The translations under genes were made by a program, and so were the position numbers. 64,000 nucleotides of DNA from Phocoena phocoena. Lineage: Eukaryota; Chordata; Mammalia; Artiodactyla; Phocoenidae. This document shows, piece by piece, positions 48,116-59,202 of this stretch (position 1 is its first letter; the number at the start of each line of letters is the position of its first letter). Under the pieces are notes generated by a model that worked only from the letters and a program-made list of their open reading frames with translations, made no database searches and was not told the DNA's origin. Location of the stretch: assembly GCF_963924675.1 (NCBI RefSeq), contig NC_089220.1:85067168-85131167 (forward strand), written 5' to 3'.

Positions 48116-48380
48116 GAAAACAAACTTATGGTTACCAAAGGGGAAAGGGCAGGGGGAGGGTAAATTGGGAGCCTGGGATTAACAGATACACACTACTATA
48201 TATAAAATAGATAAGGACCTACAGTACAGCACAGGGAACTACAGTCGATATCTTGTACTAACCCATAATGGAAAAGAATCTGGAAAAGAATTTATATATA
48301 TATATATATATCTGAATCACTTTGCTGTACACTAGAAACTAACACAACATTCTACATCAATTATACTTCAAATAAATAAA
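48116..48380 (+). mobile_element. L1 3' UTR fragment
   Basis: caaacttatggttaccaaag, gtacagcacagggaactaca, a (TA)10 run at 48293-48312, and a terminal caattatacttcaaataaat. The word taatgctga occurs both left of the CHR-2 (47881-47889) and right of this fragment (48381-48389), so it has its own target-site duplication. Confidence 0.88.
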
Positions 48381-48434
48381 TAATGCTGAGATAAATATCT
48401 CTGAGGAAGCATCTACTTTAAAAAGTTTTTAGCT

Positions 48435-48545
48435 TATTTATTTTTATTGAATTATAGTTGATTTACAACATTATATTAGTTTCAGGTGTGCATCACAGTG
48501 ATCTAGTATTTTTACATATTATATTCCATTAAAAGTTATTACAAG
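48435..48545 (-). mobile_element. L1 3' UTR end, reverse
   Basis: ttttattgaattatagttga, ttacaacattatattagttt and caggtgtgcatcacagtgat are the reverse complement of the same cetartiodactyl L1 3' end seen at 58440-58475. Confidence 0.75.
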
Positions 48546-49019
48546 ATTACTTTAAATATTTAATCTTCTTTGAGTTATTGAAAAACTAAGTCAGGCCAAG
48601 CTTCACTTCCATTTTAAAACTCTATGTCTTCCTTAAATGTGAAACCTAACTTCTCTTTTCATTTTTGTTTTCCCTTAGTTAAATCATTGACATATTATCA
48701 CCAGGACTGTTTGTTCAGATGACATCATCCTTGTAACTGCTCTCGTACTAAGGGAGTGGACCAAGAAAAACTGGAATGGCCTGTTGGACCAAGTATTTGG
48801 AACTTGCTAGGTAAAGCCTTTCATACCTCTATTTTTCCAGCTATGAGTGGAATTTAAACTACTTCAGGCTGGGATATGCTGAAGGCACAGTGCCGTCTAA
48901 CCTATGTCATCATCTGGAGCTGCTCCTCTCCACCTTCCCTGCTGCTCTGGAAGGAGGGTGGAAGAAAGGGAAAGGAAGGAGAGGAGAACAAAGGGAGAGG
49001 AAGTTTACAGGAATCAAAA
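48546..49019. other. intron 1 sequence, nothing recognised
   Basis: Single-copy by eye; the last part may already belong to the L1 5' UTR that follows. Confidence 0.35.
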
Positions 49020-49253
49020 GCAGCATACTTCTGTGGGCAGGCCCCGCACCTGCAAACCTGCTATCAAGGGGAAATGGCCAGCACATGCTGAGGAAAGAGA
49101 CAGCAAGCATCCAAACCAAAAACAGCCCTCGCGCAAAAATATATTAACCCCCCACAAGCTATTCAGGGATGCTTCCTCATATAAATAGCCTTCCAAGACT
49201 ACGGTAAACAATTGTTTCTCCTAAACTCACAGAGTAAGAGAAATAAAAGCAAA

Positions 49254-50374
49254 ATGAAGAAGCAGAGGAACCACACCCAGTTAAAAGACCAAGAGATGGG
49301 CTTCCCTGGTGGCGCAGTGGTTGAGGGTCCGCCTGCCGATGCAGGGGACACGGGTTCGTGCCCCGGTCCGGGAAGATCCCACATGCCGTGGAGCGGCTGG
49401 GCCCGTGAGCCATGGCCGCTGAGCCTGCGCGTCCAGAGCCTGTGCCCCGCAACGGGAGAGGCCACAACAGTGAGAGGCCCGCGTACCGAAAAAAAACAAA
49501 AACAAAAACAAAAGACCAAGAGAATTCCCCTGAAGGAACAAACAATGAAACGGACCTTTTCAGTCTAATAGACACGGAGTTCAAAAAGGAAGCAATGAAA
49601 ATACTGGAGGAATTAAGAAAGGCTATCGACAAAAATGCAGATTACTGTAAAAAGGAACTAGAAACTAAAAGGAGGAGCCAAGAAAAATTAGAAAATTAAT
49701 TTGCTGTGATGAAAGCTGAGCTAAAGGCATTGAATAGCAGAATGAATAATGCAGAAGAAAGGACAAGTGATCTGGAAGATAGAATAATGGAAACTACCCA
49801 ATCAAAACAGCAGACAAAAAGCAGAATTAAAAAAAAAAATGAAAGCAATACAAGAGACCTATGGGCTAATATAAAGTGGGTCAGTCTATGCATAATAGAG
49901 ATTCCAGAAGGAGAAGAAAGAGAAAAGGGGATTGAAAATGTATTTGAAGAAATTATGGCTGAAAATTTCCCAAATCTAAAGGAAACAGATATCCAGATAC
50001 AGGAAGCACAGAGGGTCCCAAACAAGATGAACCCAAACAGACCTACACTAAGACATATTATAATAAAAATGGCAAAAATTAAAGATAAAGAGAGGATTCT
50101 AATGGCAGCAAGAGAAAAACAAAGAGTTAATTACAAGGGAACACCCATATGGCTATCAGCTGATTTCTCTACAGAAACACTGCAGGCCAGAAGGGAGTGG
50201 CAAAATATATTCAAAGTCTTGAAAGGGAAAAACATGTGACCTAGAATACTCTACCCAGCAAGATTATCATTTAAAATAGGAGGAGAAATAAAGAATTTCT
50301 CAGGCAAGCAAAAACTAAAAGAATACAGCAATACTAAACCTATCCTAAAAGAAATATTGAAAGGTCTTCTCTAA
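49254..50374 (+). pseudogene. L1 ORF1 remnant (RNA-binding chaperone)
   Basis: Begins MKKQRNHTQLKDQE at 49254, where a CHR-2 interrupts it, and resumes at 49524 with a lysine/glutamate-rich coiled-coil segment (EFKKEAMKILEELRKAI). A stop (taa) at about 49698 breaks the coiled coil. The RRM-like and C-terminal domains follow: NIKWVSLCIIEIPEGEERE, then ADFSTETLQARREWQNIFKV, the most conserved ORF1p stretch. An in-frame stop follows at about 50238 before the C-terminal end near 50374. In active L1, ORF1p trimers coat the L1 RNA. Here stops and the SINE rule out a working protein. Confidence 0.88.
49298..49509 (+). mobile_element. CHR-2 SINE inserted in L1 ORF1
   Basis: Full CHR-2 with an AAAACAAAAAC tail. 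The 14-bp target-site duplication aaaagaccaagaga is at 49283-49296 and 49510-49523; base 49297 is an extra T at the 5' junction. Antisense to EHD4. Confidence 0.94.
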
Positions 50375-50866
50375 ATAGAAAAGGAGCAGAAAGATATAGG
50401 AAGGAGGAAATCACAACTGGAAAGTAAATCACTTAAATTAGCCAGTATATAGATCAAAAAGAAAGAAAAAAAAAACCTATTTGTGAAAGCGATGATAAAC
50501 ACAAAGAACATCAAAACGATAAACATGAAGATGTAAAAAAGGACATCAAAATCATAAAATGTGGGGAAGGAGAGTAAGAAAATGCAGATTTTTTTTTTTT
50601 AAGCATATGTTTCAGCCCATATGACTACCAGTCTAAAGCAAGCAGATATAGGAAGGGGTTAACATACTTGAAAAACAGGGCAACTACAAATTAAAAACAC
50701 ACAATAGATTCACAAAAACCAAAAAGAAGAGAACACAACCATAAAATAAAAGGAAATAAACCACAAAAAGAAAAACAAAAAGAAAGGAACAAAGAAGAAA
50801 CAATCAACTGGAAAACAAGGTTTCAAATGGCAATAAGTATGTGTGCATCAATAATTACCTTAAATG

Positions 50867-51132
50867 TCAATGGACTGAATGCTCCAATCAAAAGACATAA
50901 AATGGCAGACTGGATTAAAAATACAAGAGGCTACAATATGCTGCCTATAAGAGACCCACCCTAGGGCAAAAGGCACACATAGACTGAAAGTGAGGGGATT
51001 CAATGGACTGAATGCTTCAATCAAAAGACATAAAATGGCAGACTGGATTAAAAATACAAGAGGCTACAATATGCTGCCTATAAGAGACCCACCCTAGGGC
51101 AAAAGGCACACATAGACTGAAAGTGAGGGGAT
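50867..51132 (+). repeat. 133-bp tandem duplication inside L1 ORF2
   Basis: Units 50867-50999 and 51000-51132 differ at one base (gctccaatc against gcttcaatc). The unit length is not a multiple of three, so the duplication shifts the ORF2 frame. Confidence 0.97.
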
Positions 51133-52364
51133 GGAAAAAGATATTTCATGCAAATAGAAATGACAAGAAAACAGGAGTTGCAATACTCATATCAGAAAAC
51201 AAAGACTTTAAAACAAAGGCTATAAAGAAAGATAAAGAAGGGCACTATGTATTGATAAAAAGATCAATACAAGAGGATTTTATACTCATCAACATATATG
51301 CACGTAATATAGGAGCACCCAAATACATAAAACAAATACTAACAGACATAAATTGATGGGAATACAGTAATAGTAGGAAACTTTAACACCTCACTCACAT
51401 CAATGGACAGATCGTCTAGAAGAAAATCAATAAGGCAACAGAGATCCTAAATGATACAATAGAACAGTTAGACTTAATTGATATTTACAGCACATTACGT
51501 CCCAAAAAAACAGAATACACATTCTTTTCAAGTGCACATGGAACATTCTCTAGGATTGACCACATACTAAGGCACAAAACTAACCTCAATGAATTTAAGA
51601 GTACAGAAGTTATTTCAAGCATCTTCTCTGACCACAATGACCTGAAACTAGGAATCAACCATGGGAAAAGAAATGAGAAAAAAAACGACTACATGGAGAC
51701 TGAACAACATGTTACTAAAAAAAAAATGGGTCAACGAAGAAATCAAAAAGGAAATTAAAAAAATACCTGAGACAAATGACAATGAAAACACAGCCATACA
51801 AAATCTATGGGATACTGCAAAAGCAGTTCTTAGAGGGAAGTTCATAGTGACACAGGCCTGCCTCACAAAAAGAAAAAAATCTCAAATAAACAACCTAAAC
51901 TACCACCTAAAAGAATTAGAAAAAGAAGAACAAACAAAACCTAAAGTCAGCAGAAGGAAGGAAATAATAAAAATCACGGAAGAAATAAATAAAGTTGAGA
52001 TTTAAAAAACAACAGAAAAAGCCAATAAACCAAGAGCTGGTTCTTTGAAAGGGTAAACGAAATTGCTAAACCTCTGGCCAGGCTCACCAAGAAAAGAGAG
52101 AGAACCCAAATAAACAAAATAAGAAATGAAAAAGGAGAAATCTTAACTGATACCAGAGAAATACGAAACACCATAAGAGAATACCATGCACAATTATATG
52201 CCAACAATTTGACAGCCTAGAAGAAATGGACAACTTTCTAGAAATATACAGCCCATCAAAAGGGAATCAAGAAGAAATAAATGATTTGAATGGACTGATC
52301 ACTAAAAGTAAAATCGAATCTGTAATTAAAAAAAAAGCTCCCTACAAACAAAAGTCCAAGACCA

Positions 52365-52696
52365 GGGACTTCCCTGGTGGTGCAGAGGTTAATGATCTGC
52401 CTGCCAATACATGGGACATGGGTTCAAGCTCTGGTCCAGGAAGATCCCACATGCCGCAGAGCAACTAAGCCTGTGTGCCACAACTACTGGGCCTGTGCTC
52501 TAGAGCCCACGTGCCACAACTACTGAAGCCCATGTGCCTAGAGCCTATGCTCCACAACAAGAGAAGCCACCACAATAAGAAGCCCGCACACTGCAATGAA
52601 GAGTAGCTCCCACTCACCACAACTAGAGAAATCCTGTGTGTAGCAACGAAGACCCAACACAGCCAAAAATAAATAAATAAATTTATATTAAAAAAA
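52365..52696 (+). mobile_element. CHR-1 SINE inserted in L1 ORF2
   Basis: Complete CHR-1 with a TTATATTAAAAA tail. The 15-bp target-site duplication aaaagtccaagacca is at 52350-52364 and 52697-52711. CHR-1 is an older family than CHR-2, so the host L1 predates at least this insertion. Confidence 0.95.
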
Positions 52697-53568
52697 AAAA
52701 GTCCAAGACCAGATGGCTTCATGAGCGAATTCTACCAAACACACAAAGAACTTATATTGATTATTTTCAAACTCTTCCAAAAGACTGAAGATGAGGGAAC
52801 ACTCTCAAAGACATTCTATGAAGCCACCATCACCATGATACCAAAACCAGACAAAGATAACACCAAAAAAGAAAATTACATGCCATTATCTTTGATGAAT
52901 ATAGATGCAAAAATTCTCAACAAAATATTAGCAAAACAAATCCAACAACACATAAAAAAGGTCATACACCACAACCAAGGTGGGATTCATCCCAAGTTCA
53001 CAAGGATGGCTCAACATACACAAATCAATCAATGTGATACACCACATAAATAAAAGTCAAAAACCACATGATCATCTCAATAGATGCAGAAAAAGCATTT
53101 GAAAAAACTCAACATCGATTCATGATAAAAACTCTCACCAAAGTGGGTAAAGAGGGAACACATCTCACATAATAAAAGCCATTTATGACAAACCCACAGC
53201 CAATATAATACTCAATGGTGAAAAGCTGAAAGTCTTCCCGCTAAAATCTGAAACAAGACAAGGATGCCCACCCTCACCACTTCTATTTGACATAGTATTG
53301 GGAGTCCTAGCCACAACAGTTAGACAAGAAAAAGAAATAAAAGGTATCCGAATTGGAAGGGAAGAGGTGAAATTGTCACTATATGCAGATGACATGATAC
53401 TGTATATAGAAAACCCTAAGGACTCCACCCAAAAACTACTAGATCTAATAAATGAATTTAGCCAAGTAGCAGGATATACAAGATTAACATTCAGAAATTG
53501 ATTGCATTTCTTTACACTAACAATGAAATATCAGAAAGGGAATGTAAAAAAACAATACCTTTTAAAAT

Positions 53569-53597
53569 CACACACACACACACACACATACACAAAA
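53569..53597. repeat. (CA)n microsatellite in L1
   Basis: About ten CA units with one T interruption, grown inside the L1 ORF2 sequence. Confidence 0.85.
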
Positions 53598-55978
53598 TAC
53601 CTAGGAATAAACCTGACCAAGGAGGTGAAAGACTTATACACTGAGAACTATAAAACATTAATAAACGAAATTAGAGGATTCAAAGAAATGGAAAGATATA
53701 CCATGCTCTTGGATTGGAAGAATTAATATTGTTAAAATGGCTATGCTACCCAAAGGAATCTACAGATTTAATGCAATCCTTATCAAATTATCCATGACAT
53801 TTTTCACAAAACTAGAATAATCAAAAAATTTATATGGAACCATATAAACCATATTGCCAAAGCAATCCTGACGGGGGGGAGAAAACAAAGCAGGAGGCAT
53901 AACTCTCCCAGACTTTAGACAATACTACAAAGCTACAATAAACAAAACAGTGCGGTATTGGTACAAAAATAGACATACAGATCAATGGAACAGAATAGAG
54001 AGCCCAGAAATAAACCCACACACCTATAGTCAATTAATCTTCGAAAAAGGAGGCAAGAATATAAAACAGGAAAAAGTCTCTTCAGCAAGTGTTGCTGGGA
54101 AAGTTGGACAGCTGCTTGTAAATTTGACGAAGTTAGAACACAACCTCACAGCATGCACAAAAACAAACTCAAAATGGCTTATAGACTTAAACATAAGACA
54201 TGACAGCATAAAACTCCTAGAAGAGAGCATAGGCAAAACATTTTCTGACATAAATTGTACCAATGTTTTCTTAGATCAGTCTCCCAAGGCAATAGAAATA
54301 AAAACAAAAATAAACAAATGGGACCTAATCAAACTTACAAGCTTTTGCACAACAAAGGAATCATTAAAATAAAAATGAAAGCAAAAAGACAACCTAGGAA
54401 ATGGGAGAAAACATTTGCAAATGATGTGACAGACAAGGGCTTAATCTCCAAAATACACAAACAGCTCATACAACTCAACAACAAAAAAAACCCAACCCAA
54501 CTGAAAGATAGGCAGAAGACCTTAACAGACATTTCTCCAAAGAAAACATACAGATGGCCAATAGGCACGTGAAAAGATGCTCAATATCACTAATTATTAG
54601 AGAAATGCAAATTAAAACTATGATGAGGTATCACCTCACACCAGTCAGAATGGCCATCATCAAAAAGCCTACAAATAACAAACGCTGGAGAGGGTATGGA
54701 GAAAAGGTATACCTCTTATACTGTTGGTGGGAACGTAAGTTGGTACAGCCACTATGGAAAACAGTATGGCAGTTACTCAAAAAACTAAAAGTAGAATTAC
54801 CATATGACTAGCAATCCTACTCCTGGGCATATTCCTGGACAAAATCATAATTCAAAAAGATACATGCACCCCTATGTTAATAGCACCACTATTCACAATA
54901 GCCAAAACATGGAAACAACCTAAATGTCCATTGACAGATGAATGGATAAAGAAGATATGGTACATATATATAATGGAATACTACTAAGCCATAAAAAGAA
55001 TGAAATAATGCCATTTGCAGCAACATGGATGCAACTAGACATTATTATACTAAGTGAAGTATGTCAGAAAGAGAAAGACAAATACCATATGATATCACTT
55101 ATATGTGGAATCTAAAATATGGCACAAATGAACTTATCTACAAAACAGAAATAGACCTACAGACAGAGATCAGACTTGCGGTTGCCAAGGGGGCGGTCGG
55201 GTTGGGGGAGAGAGATGGACTGGGAGTTTGGGATTGGTAGATGCAAACTATTACATTTAGAATGGATAAACACCAAGGTCCTACTGTATAGCACAGGGAA
55301 CTATAACCAATCTCCTGGGATAAACCAAAATGGAAAGGAATATATAGGATTATTCCATAAACAAGGTTAAAAAATAAAAAAACAAAAAAAGAATACTTTC
55401 AAAACAGATTTTACTTCCAAGTGGATTAAAGAGTTAAATATTTTTAAAAATCTATTTAAAAAAAGAAAATACAGGTGAATATTTTCTAAATCTTAGGATA
55501 AACAAGGATTTTCTAGGCATAAGAGAGATAAAAGACATCTTCTATGGAGGTAAAAAATGCTAGATTTGACCACAAATGTTACATATTTCTGCACGTCAAA
55601 AATTATCATAAAAATTAAAAAGGCAAACCTCAAACTGGAAAAAAACTTATAATAACTATGACAAAGGACTGACAACCATTATTGAGTAAAATATTTAAAT
55701 ATCTGCAAGATAAAGACTAATACTCCAAATGAAAATTGGTCCAAGCTCATATACAATTCACAAAAAAATATACATGTTGGCTATATATTTTATGAGTTCA
55801 GCTTCACTAGATAAAAAAAAAACTTTTTCCTATCATATTTATTTGTTTTTAATAGTAATACTTAGATTTATCAATGGTTTAATGAAATAATAATCCTTAT
55901 ATTAGACTCCCTAATGGGAGTCTAATTTGAAATAACTTTTCTAAATAGGAATATATATACACACATGTGCACTCCTTT

Positions 55979-56009
55979 GTGTGTGTGTGTGTATATATAT
56001 TTAATATAT

Positions 56010-56047
<38 letters not shown>
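55979..56047. repeat. compound (GT)n-(TA)n-(CA)n microsatellite
   Basis: GT repeats to 55992, a short TA/TTAA spacer to about 56010, then CA repeats from 56014 to 56047. The GT and CA arms are complementary, so the tract is an inverted repeat able to fold. Confidence 0.93.
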
Positions 56048-56049
<2 letters not shown>

Positions 56050-56073
56050 GTACATTTGTCAAGAGTATATATA

Positions 56074-56424
56074 GGGACTTCCCTTGTGGTGCAGTGGTTA
56101 AGAAACTGCCTGCCAATGCAGGGGTCACGGATTCAAGCCCTGGTCTGGGAAGATCCCACATGCTGCAGAGCACCTAAGCCCGTGTGCCACAACAACTGAG
56201 CCTGCACTCTAGAGCCCGCAAGCCACAACTACTCAGCTTGTGCACAACTACTGAAGCCTGCGTGCCTAGAGCCCATGCTCCACAACAGAAGCCACCACAA
56301 TGAGAAGCCCTTGCACTGCAACGAAAAGGAGGCCCTGCTCGCTGCAACTAGAGAAAGCCTGTGTGCTGCAACCAAGACCCAATGCAGCCAAAAATAAATA
56401 AATTAATTTAATTAATATAAAAAT
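56074..56424 (+). mobile_element. CHR-1 SINE
   Basis: gggacttcccttgtggtgca through the CHR-1 body to an AAATAAATTAATTT tail. The 11-bp target-site duplication gagtatatata is at 56063-56073 and 56425-56435. Antisense to EHD4. Confidence 0.92.
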
Positions 56425-56581
56425 GAGTATATATAAACTTGAAAAATATTCATAACTTCTGATGCAGTAATTCATGCTCAGACAGCTATTCTAAGAAAAA
56501 AGCTAGATATACTAAGATTTATAGCCAAGAGTATTCATTGCAATATTAGGCATAACAGCATAAAATTAAAAACAATGTTCC

Positions 56582-58475
56582 TATAGAAATCAGTTGTATT
56601 TCTTTACAATAGTAATGAAATATCAGAAAGGGAATGTAAAAAAAAAAAAAAAAACCTTTCAAAATCGTGCCCCCCAAAATAAAATACTTAGGAATAAACT
56701 GGACCAAGGAGGTGAAAGACATCTGCTGAGAACTATAAAACATTAATAAAGGAAACTGAAGATGATTCAAAGAAATGGAAAGATATACAATGCTCTTGGA
56801 TTGTAAGAACAAATATTGTTAAAATGGACATACTACCCATGCAGATTTAATGTGATCCCTATCAAATTACCCATGACATTTTTCACAGAACTAGAACAAA
56901 TCCTAAAATTTATATGGAACCATAAAATCAAAGCAATCTTGAATTGCCAAAAGCAATCTTGAAGAAAAAGAACAAAGCAGCAGTCATAACCCTCCTAGAC
57001 TTCAGACAATACTACAAAGCTACAGTAATCAAAACAGCATGGTATTAGAACAAAAACAGACTTAGGGGTCAATGGAACAGAATAGAGAGCCCAGAAATAA
57101 ACCCAAACACCTACAGTCAATTAATCTTTGACAAAGGAGGCAAGAATATAAAACAGGAAAAAGACAGTCTCTTCAGCAAGTGCTGTTGGTAAAGTTGGAC
57201 AGCCACATGTAAATCTGATGAAGTTAGAACACACCCTCTCACCAAATACAAAAATAAACTCAAAATGACTTAAAGACTTAAACATAAGACATGACACCAC
57301 AAAACTCCTAGAAGAGAGCATAGGCAACAATTCTCTGACATAAATTGTACCAGTGTTTTCTTGTGTCAGTCTCCCAAGGCCATAGAAATAAAAACAAAAA
57401 TAAACAAATGGGACCTAATCAAATTTATAAGCTTTTGCACAACAAAGGTAACCATAAAAAAAACAAAAAGACAACCTATGGAATGGGAGAAAATATTTCC
57501 AAGTGATGCAACTGACAAAGGCTTAATTTCCAAAATATACAAACAGCTCATACAACTCAACAACAAAAAACAAACAACCCAATTGAAAAATGGGCAGAAC
57601 ACCTAAATAGACATTTCTCCAAAGAAGAAATACAAATGGCCAGTAGGCACATGAAAAGATTCTCAACATCACTAATTATTAGAGAAATGCAAGTCAAAAG
57701 TACATGAGGTACCACCTCACACCGGTCAGAACGGCCATCATTAAAAACTCTACAAATAATAAATGATGGACAGGATGCTGAGAAAAGGGAACACTTCTAC
57801 ACTGTTCGTGGGAATGTAAGTTGGTACAGCCACTGTAGAAAACAGTATGCTGGTTCCTCAGAAAACTAAAAGTAGAATTACCATATGATCCAGCAATCCC
57901 TCTCCTGGGCATATTCCCAGACAAGACTTTAATCCAAAAAGATACACACACCCCCATGTTCACAGCACCACTATTCACAATAGCCAAGACACGAAACAAC
58001 CTAAATGTCCATCGACAGATGAATGGATAAAGAAGATGTGGTACATATATACAATGGAATACTACTCAGCCAAAATGAAATAATGCAATTTCCAGCAACA
58101 TGGATGCAGCTAGAGATTATCATACTAAGTGAAGTCAGAGAAAGGCAGATACCGTATGATATCACTTATATGTGGAATCTAAAATATGACACAAATGAAC
58201 CCATCTTTGAAACAGAAAGAGACTCACAGACATAGAGAACAGACTTGTGGCTGCCAAGGGGGAGGGGGTTGGGGAAGGGATGGAGTGGGAGGTTGGGGTT
58301 AGCAGATATAAGGTATTATATGTGGAATGGATAAACAACAAGGTCCTACTGTACAGCACAGAGAACTATATTCCGTATCCTACAATAAACTATAATGGAA
58401 AAGAATATAAAAAAGAATGTATATATATGTATAACTGAATCACTTTGCTGTACAGCAGAAATTAACACACTGTAA
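56582..58475 (+). mobile_element. 5'-truncated L1, middle layer of the nest (tail at 63855-63888)
   Basis: Starts in the RT thumb-coding region (tagaaatcagttgtatttct) and runs through the end of ORF2 to the 3' UTR (gctgccaagggggagggggt, gaatcactttgctgtacagc). Its last 34 bases (accaactatatttcaattaa...) are found at 63855-63888. The 17-bp target-site duplication attaaaaacaatgttcc lies at 56565-56581 and 63889-63905, outside both parts. ORF2 is fragmentary. Antisense to EHD4. Confidence 0.9.
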
Positions 58476-58480
58476 CTGAA

Positions 58481-59144
58481 ATGAAAACTACACTAGAAGG
58501 AATCAATAGCAGAATAACTGAGGCAGAAGAACAGATAAGTGACCTGGAAGACACAATGGTGGAACTCACTGCTGCGGAAGAGAATAAAGAACAAAGAATG
58601 AAAAGAAATGAAGACAGCCTAAGAGACCTCTGGGACAACATTAAATGCAACAACATTCGCATAATAGGGGTCCCAGAAGGAGAAGACAGAGAGAAAGAAC
58701 CTGAGAAAATATTTGAAGAGATTATAGTCAAAAACTTCCATAACATGGGAAAGGAAATAGCCACAAGTCCAGGAAGCACACTGAGTCCCATACAGGATAA
58801 ACCCAAGGAGAAACACACCAAGACACATAGTAATCAAATTGGCAAAAATTAAAGACAAAGAAAAATTATTGAAAGCAGCAAGGGAAAAACGACAAATAAC
58901 ATACAAGGGAATTCCCATAAGGTTAACAGCTGATTTCTCAGCAGAAACTCTACAAGCCAGAAGGGAGTGGCATGATATACCTAAAGTGATGAAAGGGAAG
59001 AAACTACAACCAAGACTACTCTACCCGGCAAGAATCTCATTCAGATTCGATGGAGAAATCAAAAGCGTTACAGACAAGCAAAAGCTAAGAGAATTCAGTA
59101 CCACCAAACCAGCTCTACAACAAATGCTAAAAGAACTTCTCTAA
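58481..59144 (+). pseudogene. L1 ORF1 remnant, 5'-truncated
   Basis: Enters ORF1 within the coiled coil (LEGINSRITEAEEQISDLED), continues through the RRM-like part (NIRIIGVPEGEDREKEPEKI) to about 58852, where the frame shifts, and finishes in another frame with the conserved ADFSAETLQARREWHDIPKV and a stop at 59144. The N-terminal third is missing because reverse transcription stopped early. Not functional. Confidence 0.88.
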
Positions 59145-59202
59145 GTGGGAAACACAAGAGAAGAAAAGGACCTACAAAAACAAACCCAAAACAATTAAGA
59201 AA

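Larger units (their letters stand above)
50827..55114 (+). pseudogene. L1 ORF2 remnant (endonuclease and reverse transcriptase)
   Basis: Starts with the endonuclease N-terminus (IITLNVNGLNAPIKRHKMADW) at 50827. A 133-bp tandem duplication then shifts the frame. The reverse-transcriptase region carries a standard-looking catalytic site, [14 protein letters not shown], with YADD at 53382-53393. A CHR-1 copy (52365-52696) cuts the palm region upstream. The Cys-rich C-terminal segment is broken by frameshifts, and the frame ends near 55114. Intact ORF2p nicks target DNA and primes reverse transcription; this copy has at least five disruptions, so none of that can happen. Confidence 0.87.
49020..55392 (+). 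mobile_element. near-full-length degenerate L1 with two SINE insertions
   Basis: The 5' UTR-like start (gtgggcaggccccgcacctg), ORF1, ORF2 and 3' UTR follow in order, ending in an A-rich tail near 55392. About 0.2 kb of CHR-2 and 0.33 kb of CHR-1 were later inserted, and a 133-bp tandem duplication lies in ORF2. The left edge is approximate: no target-site duplication was identified. Antisense to EHD4. Many stops and frameshifts make it immobile. Confidence 0.9.
55400..56581 (+). mobile_element. old L1M, left part, host of the L1 nest
   Basis: caaggattttctaggcataa, gacaaaggactgacaaccat and, past a microsatellite and a CHR-1, gccaagagtattcattgcaa are in L1M ORF2 order. The sequence stops at 56581 and its continuation (ttatgatagagtatgatgca) appears at 63906-64000, so a 7.3-kb block was inserted into it. 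Confidence 0.75.

Noticed and set aside
8374..49632. A recurring 'protein family' with phrases like LSRCGAQAPDVQAQRPWL and GTRASHCCGL in many open frames
   Set aside because: Each occurrence lies inside a CHR-2 or CHR-1 SINE; the similarity is the SINE sequence translated, not a gene family.
794..56424. Functional tRNA genes suggested by tRNA-Glu-like heads with A- and B-box sequences
   Set aside because: All are the 5' parts of CHR SINEs with SINE bodies, A tails and target-site duplications.
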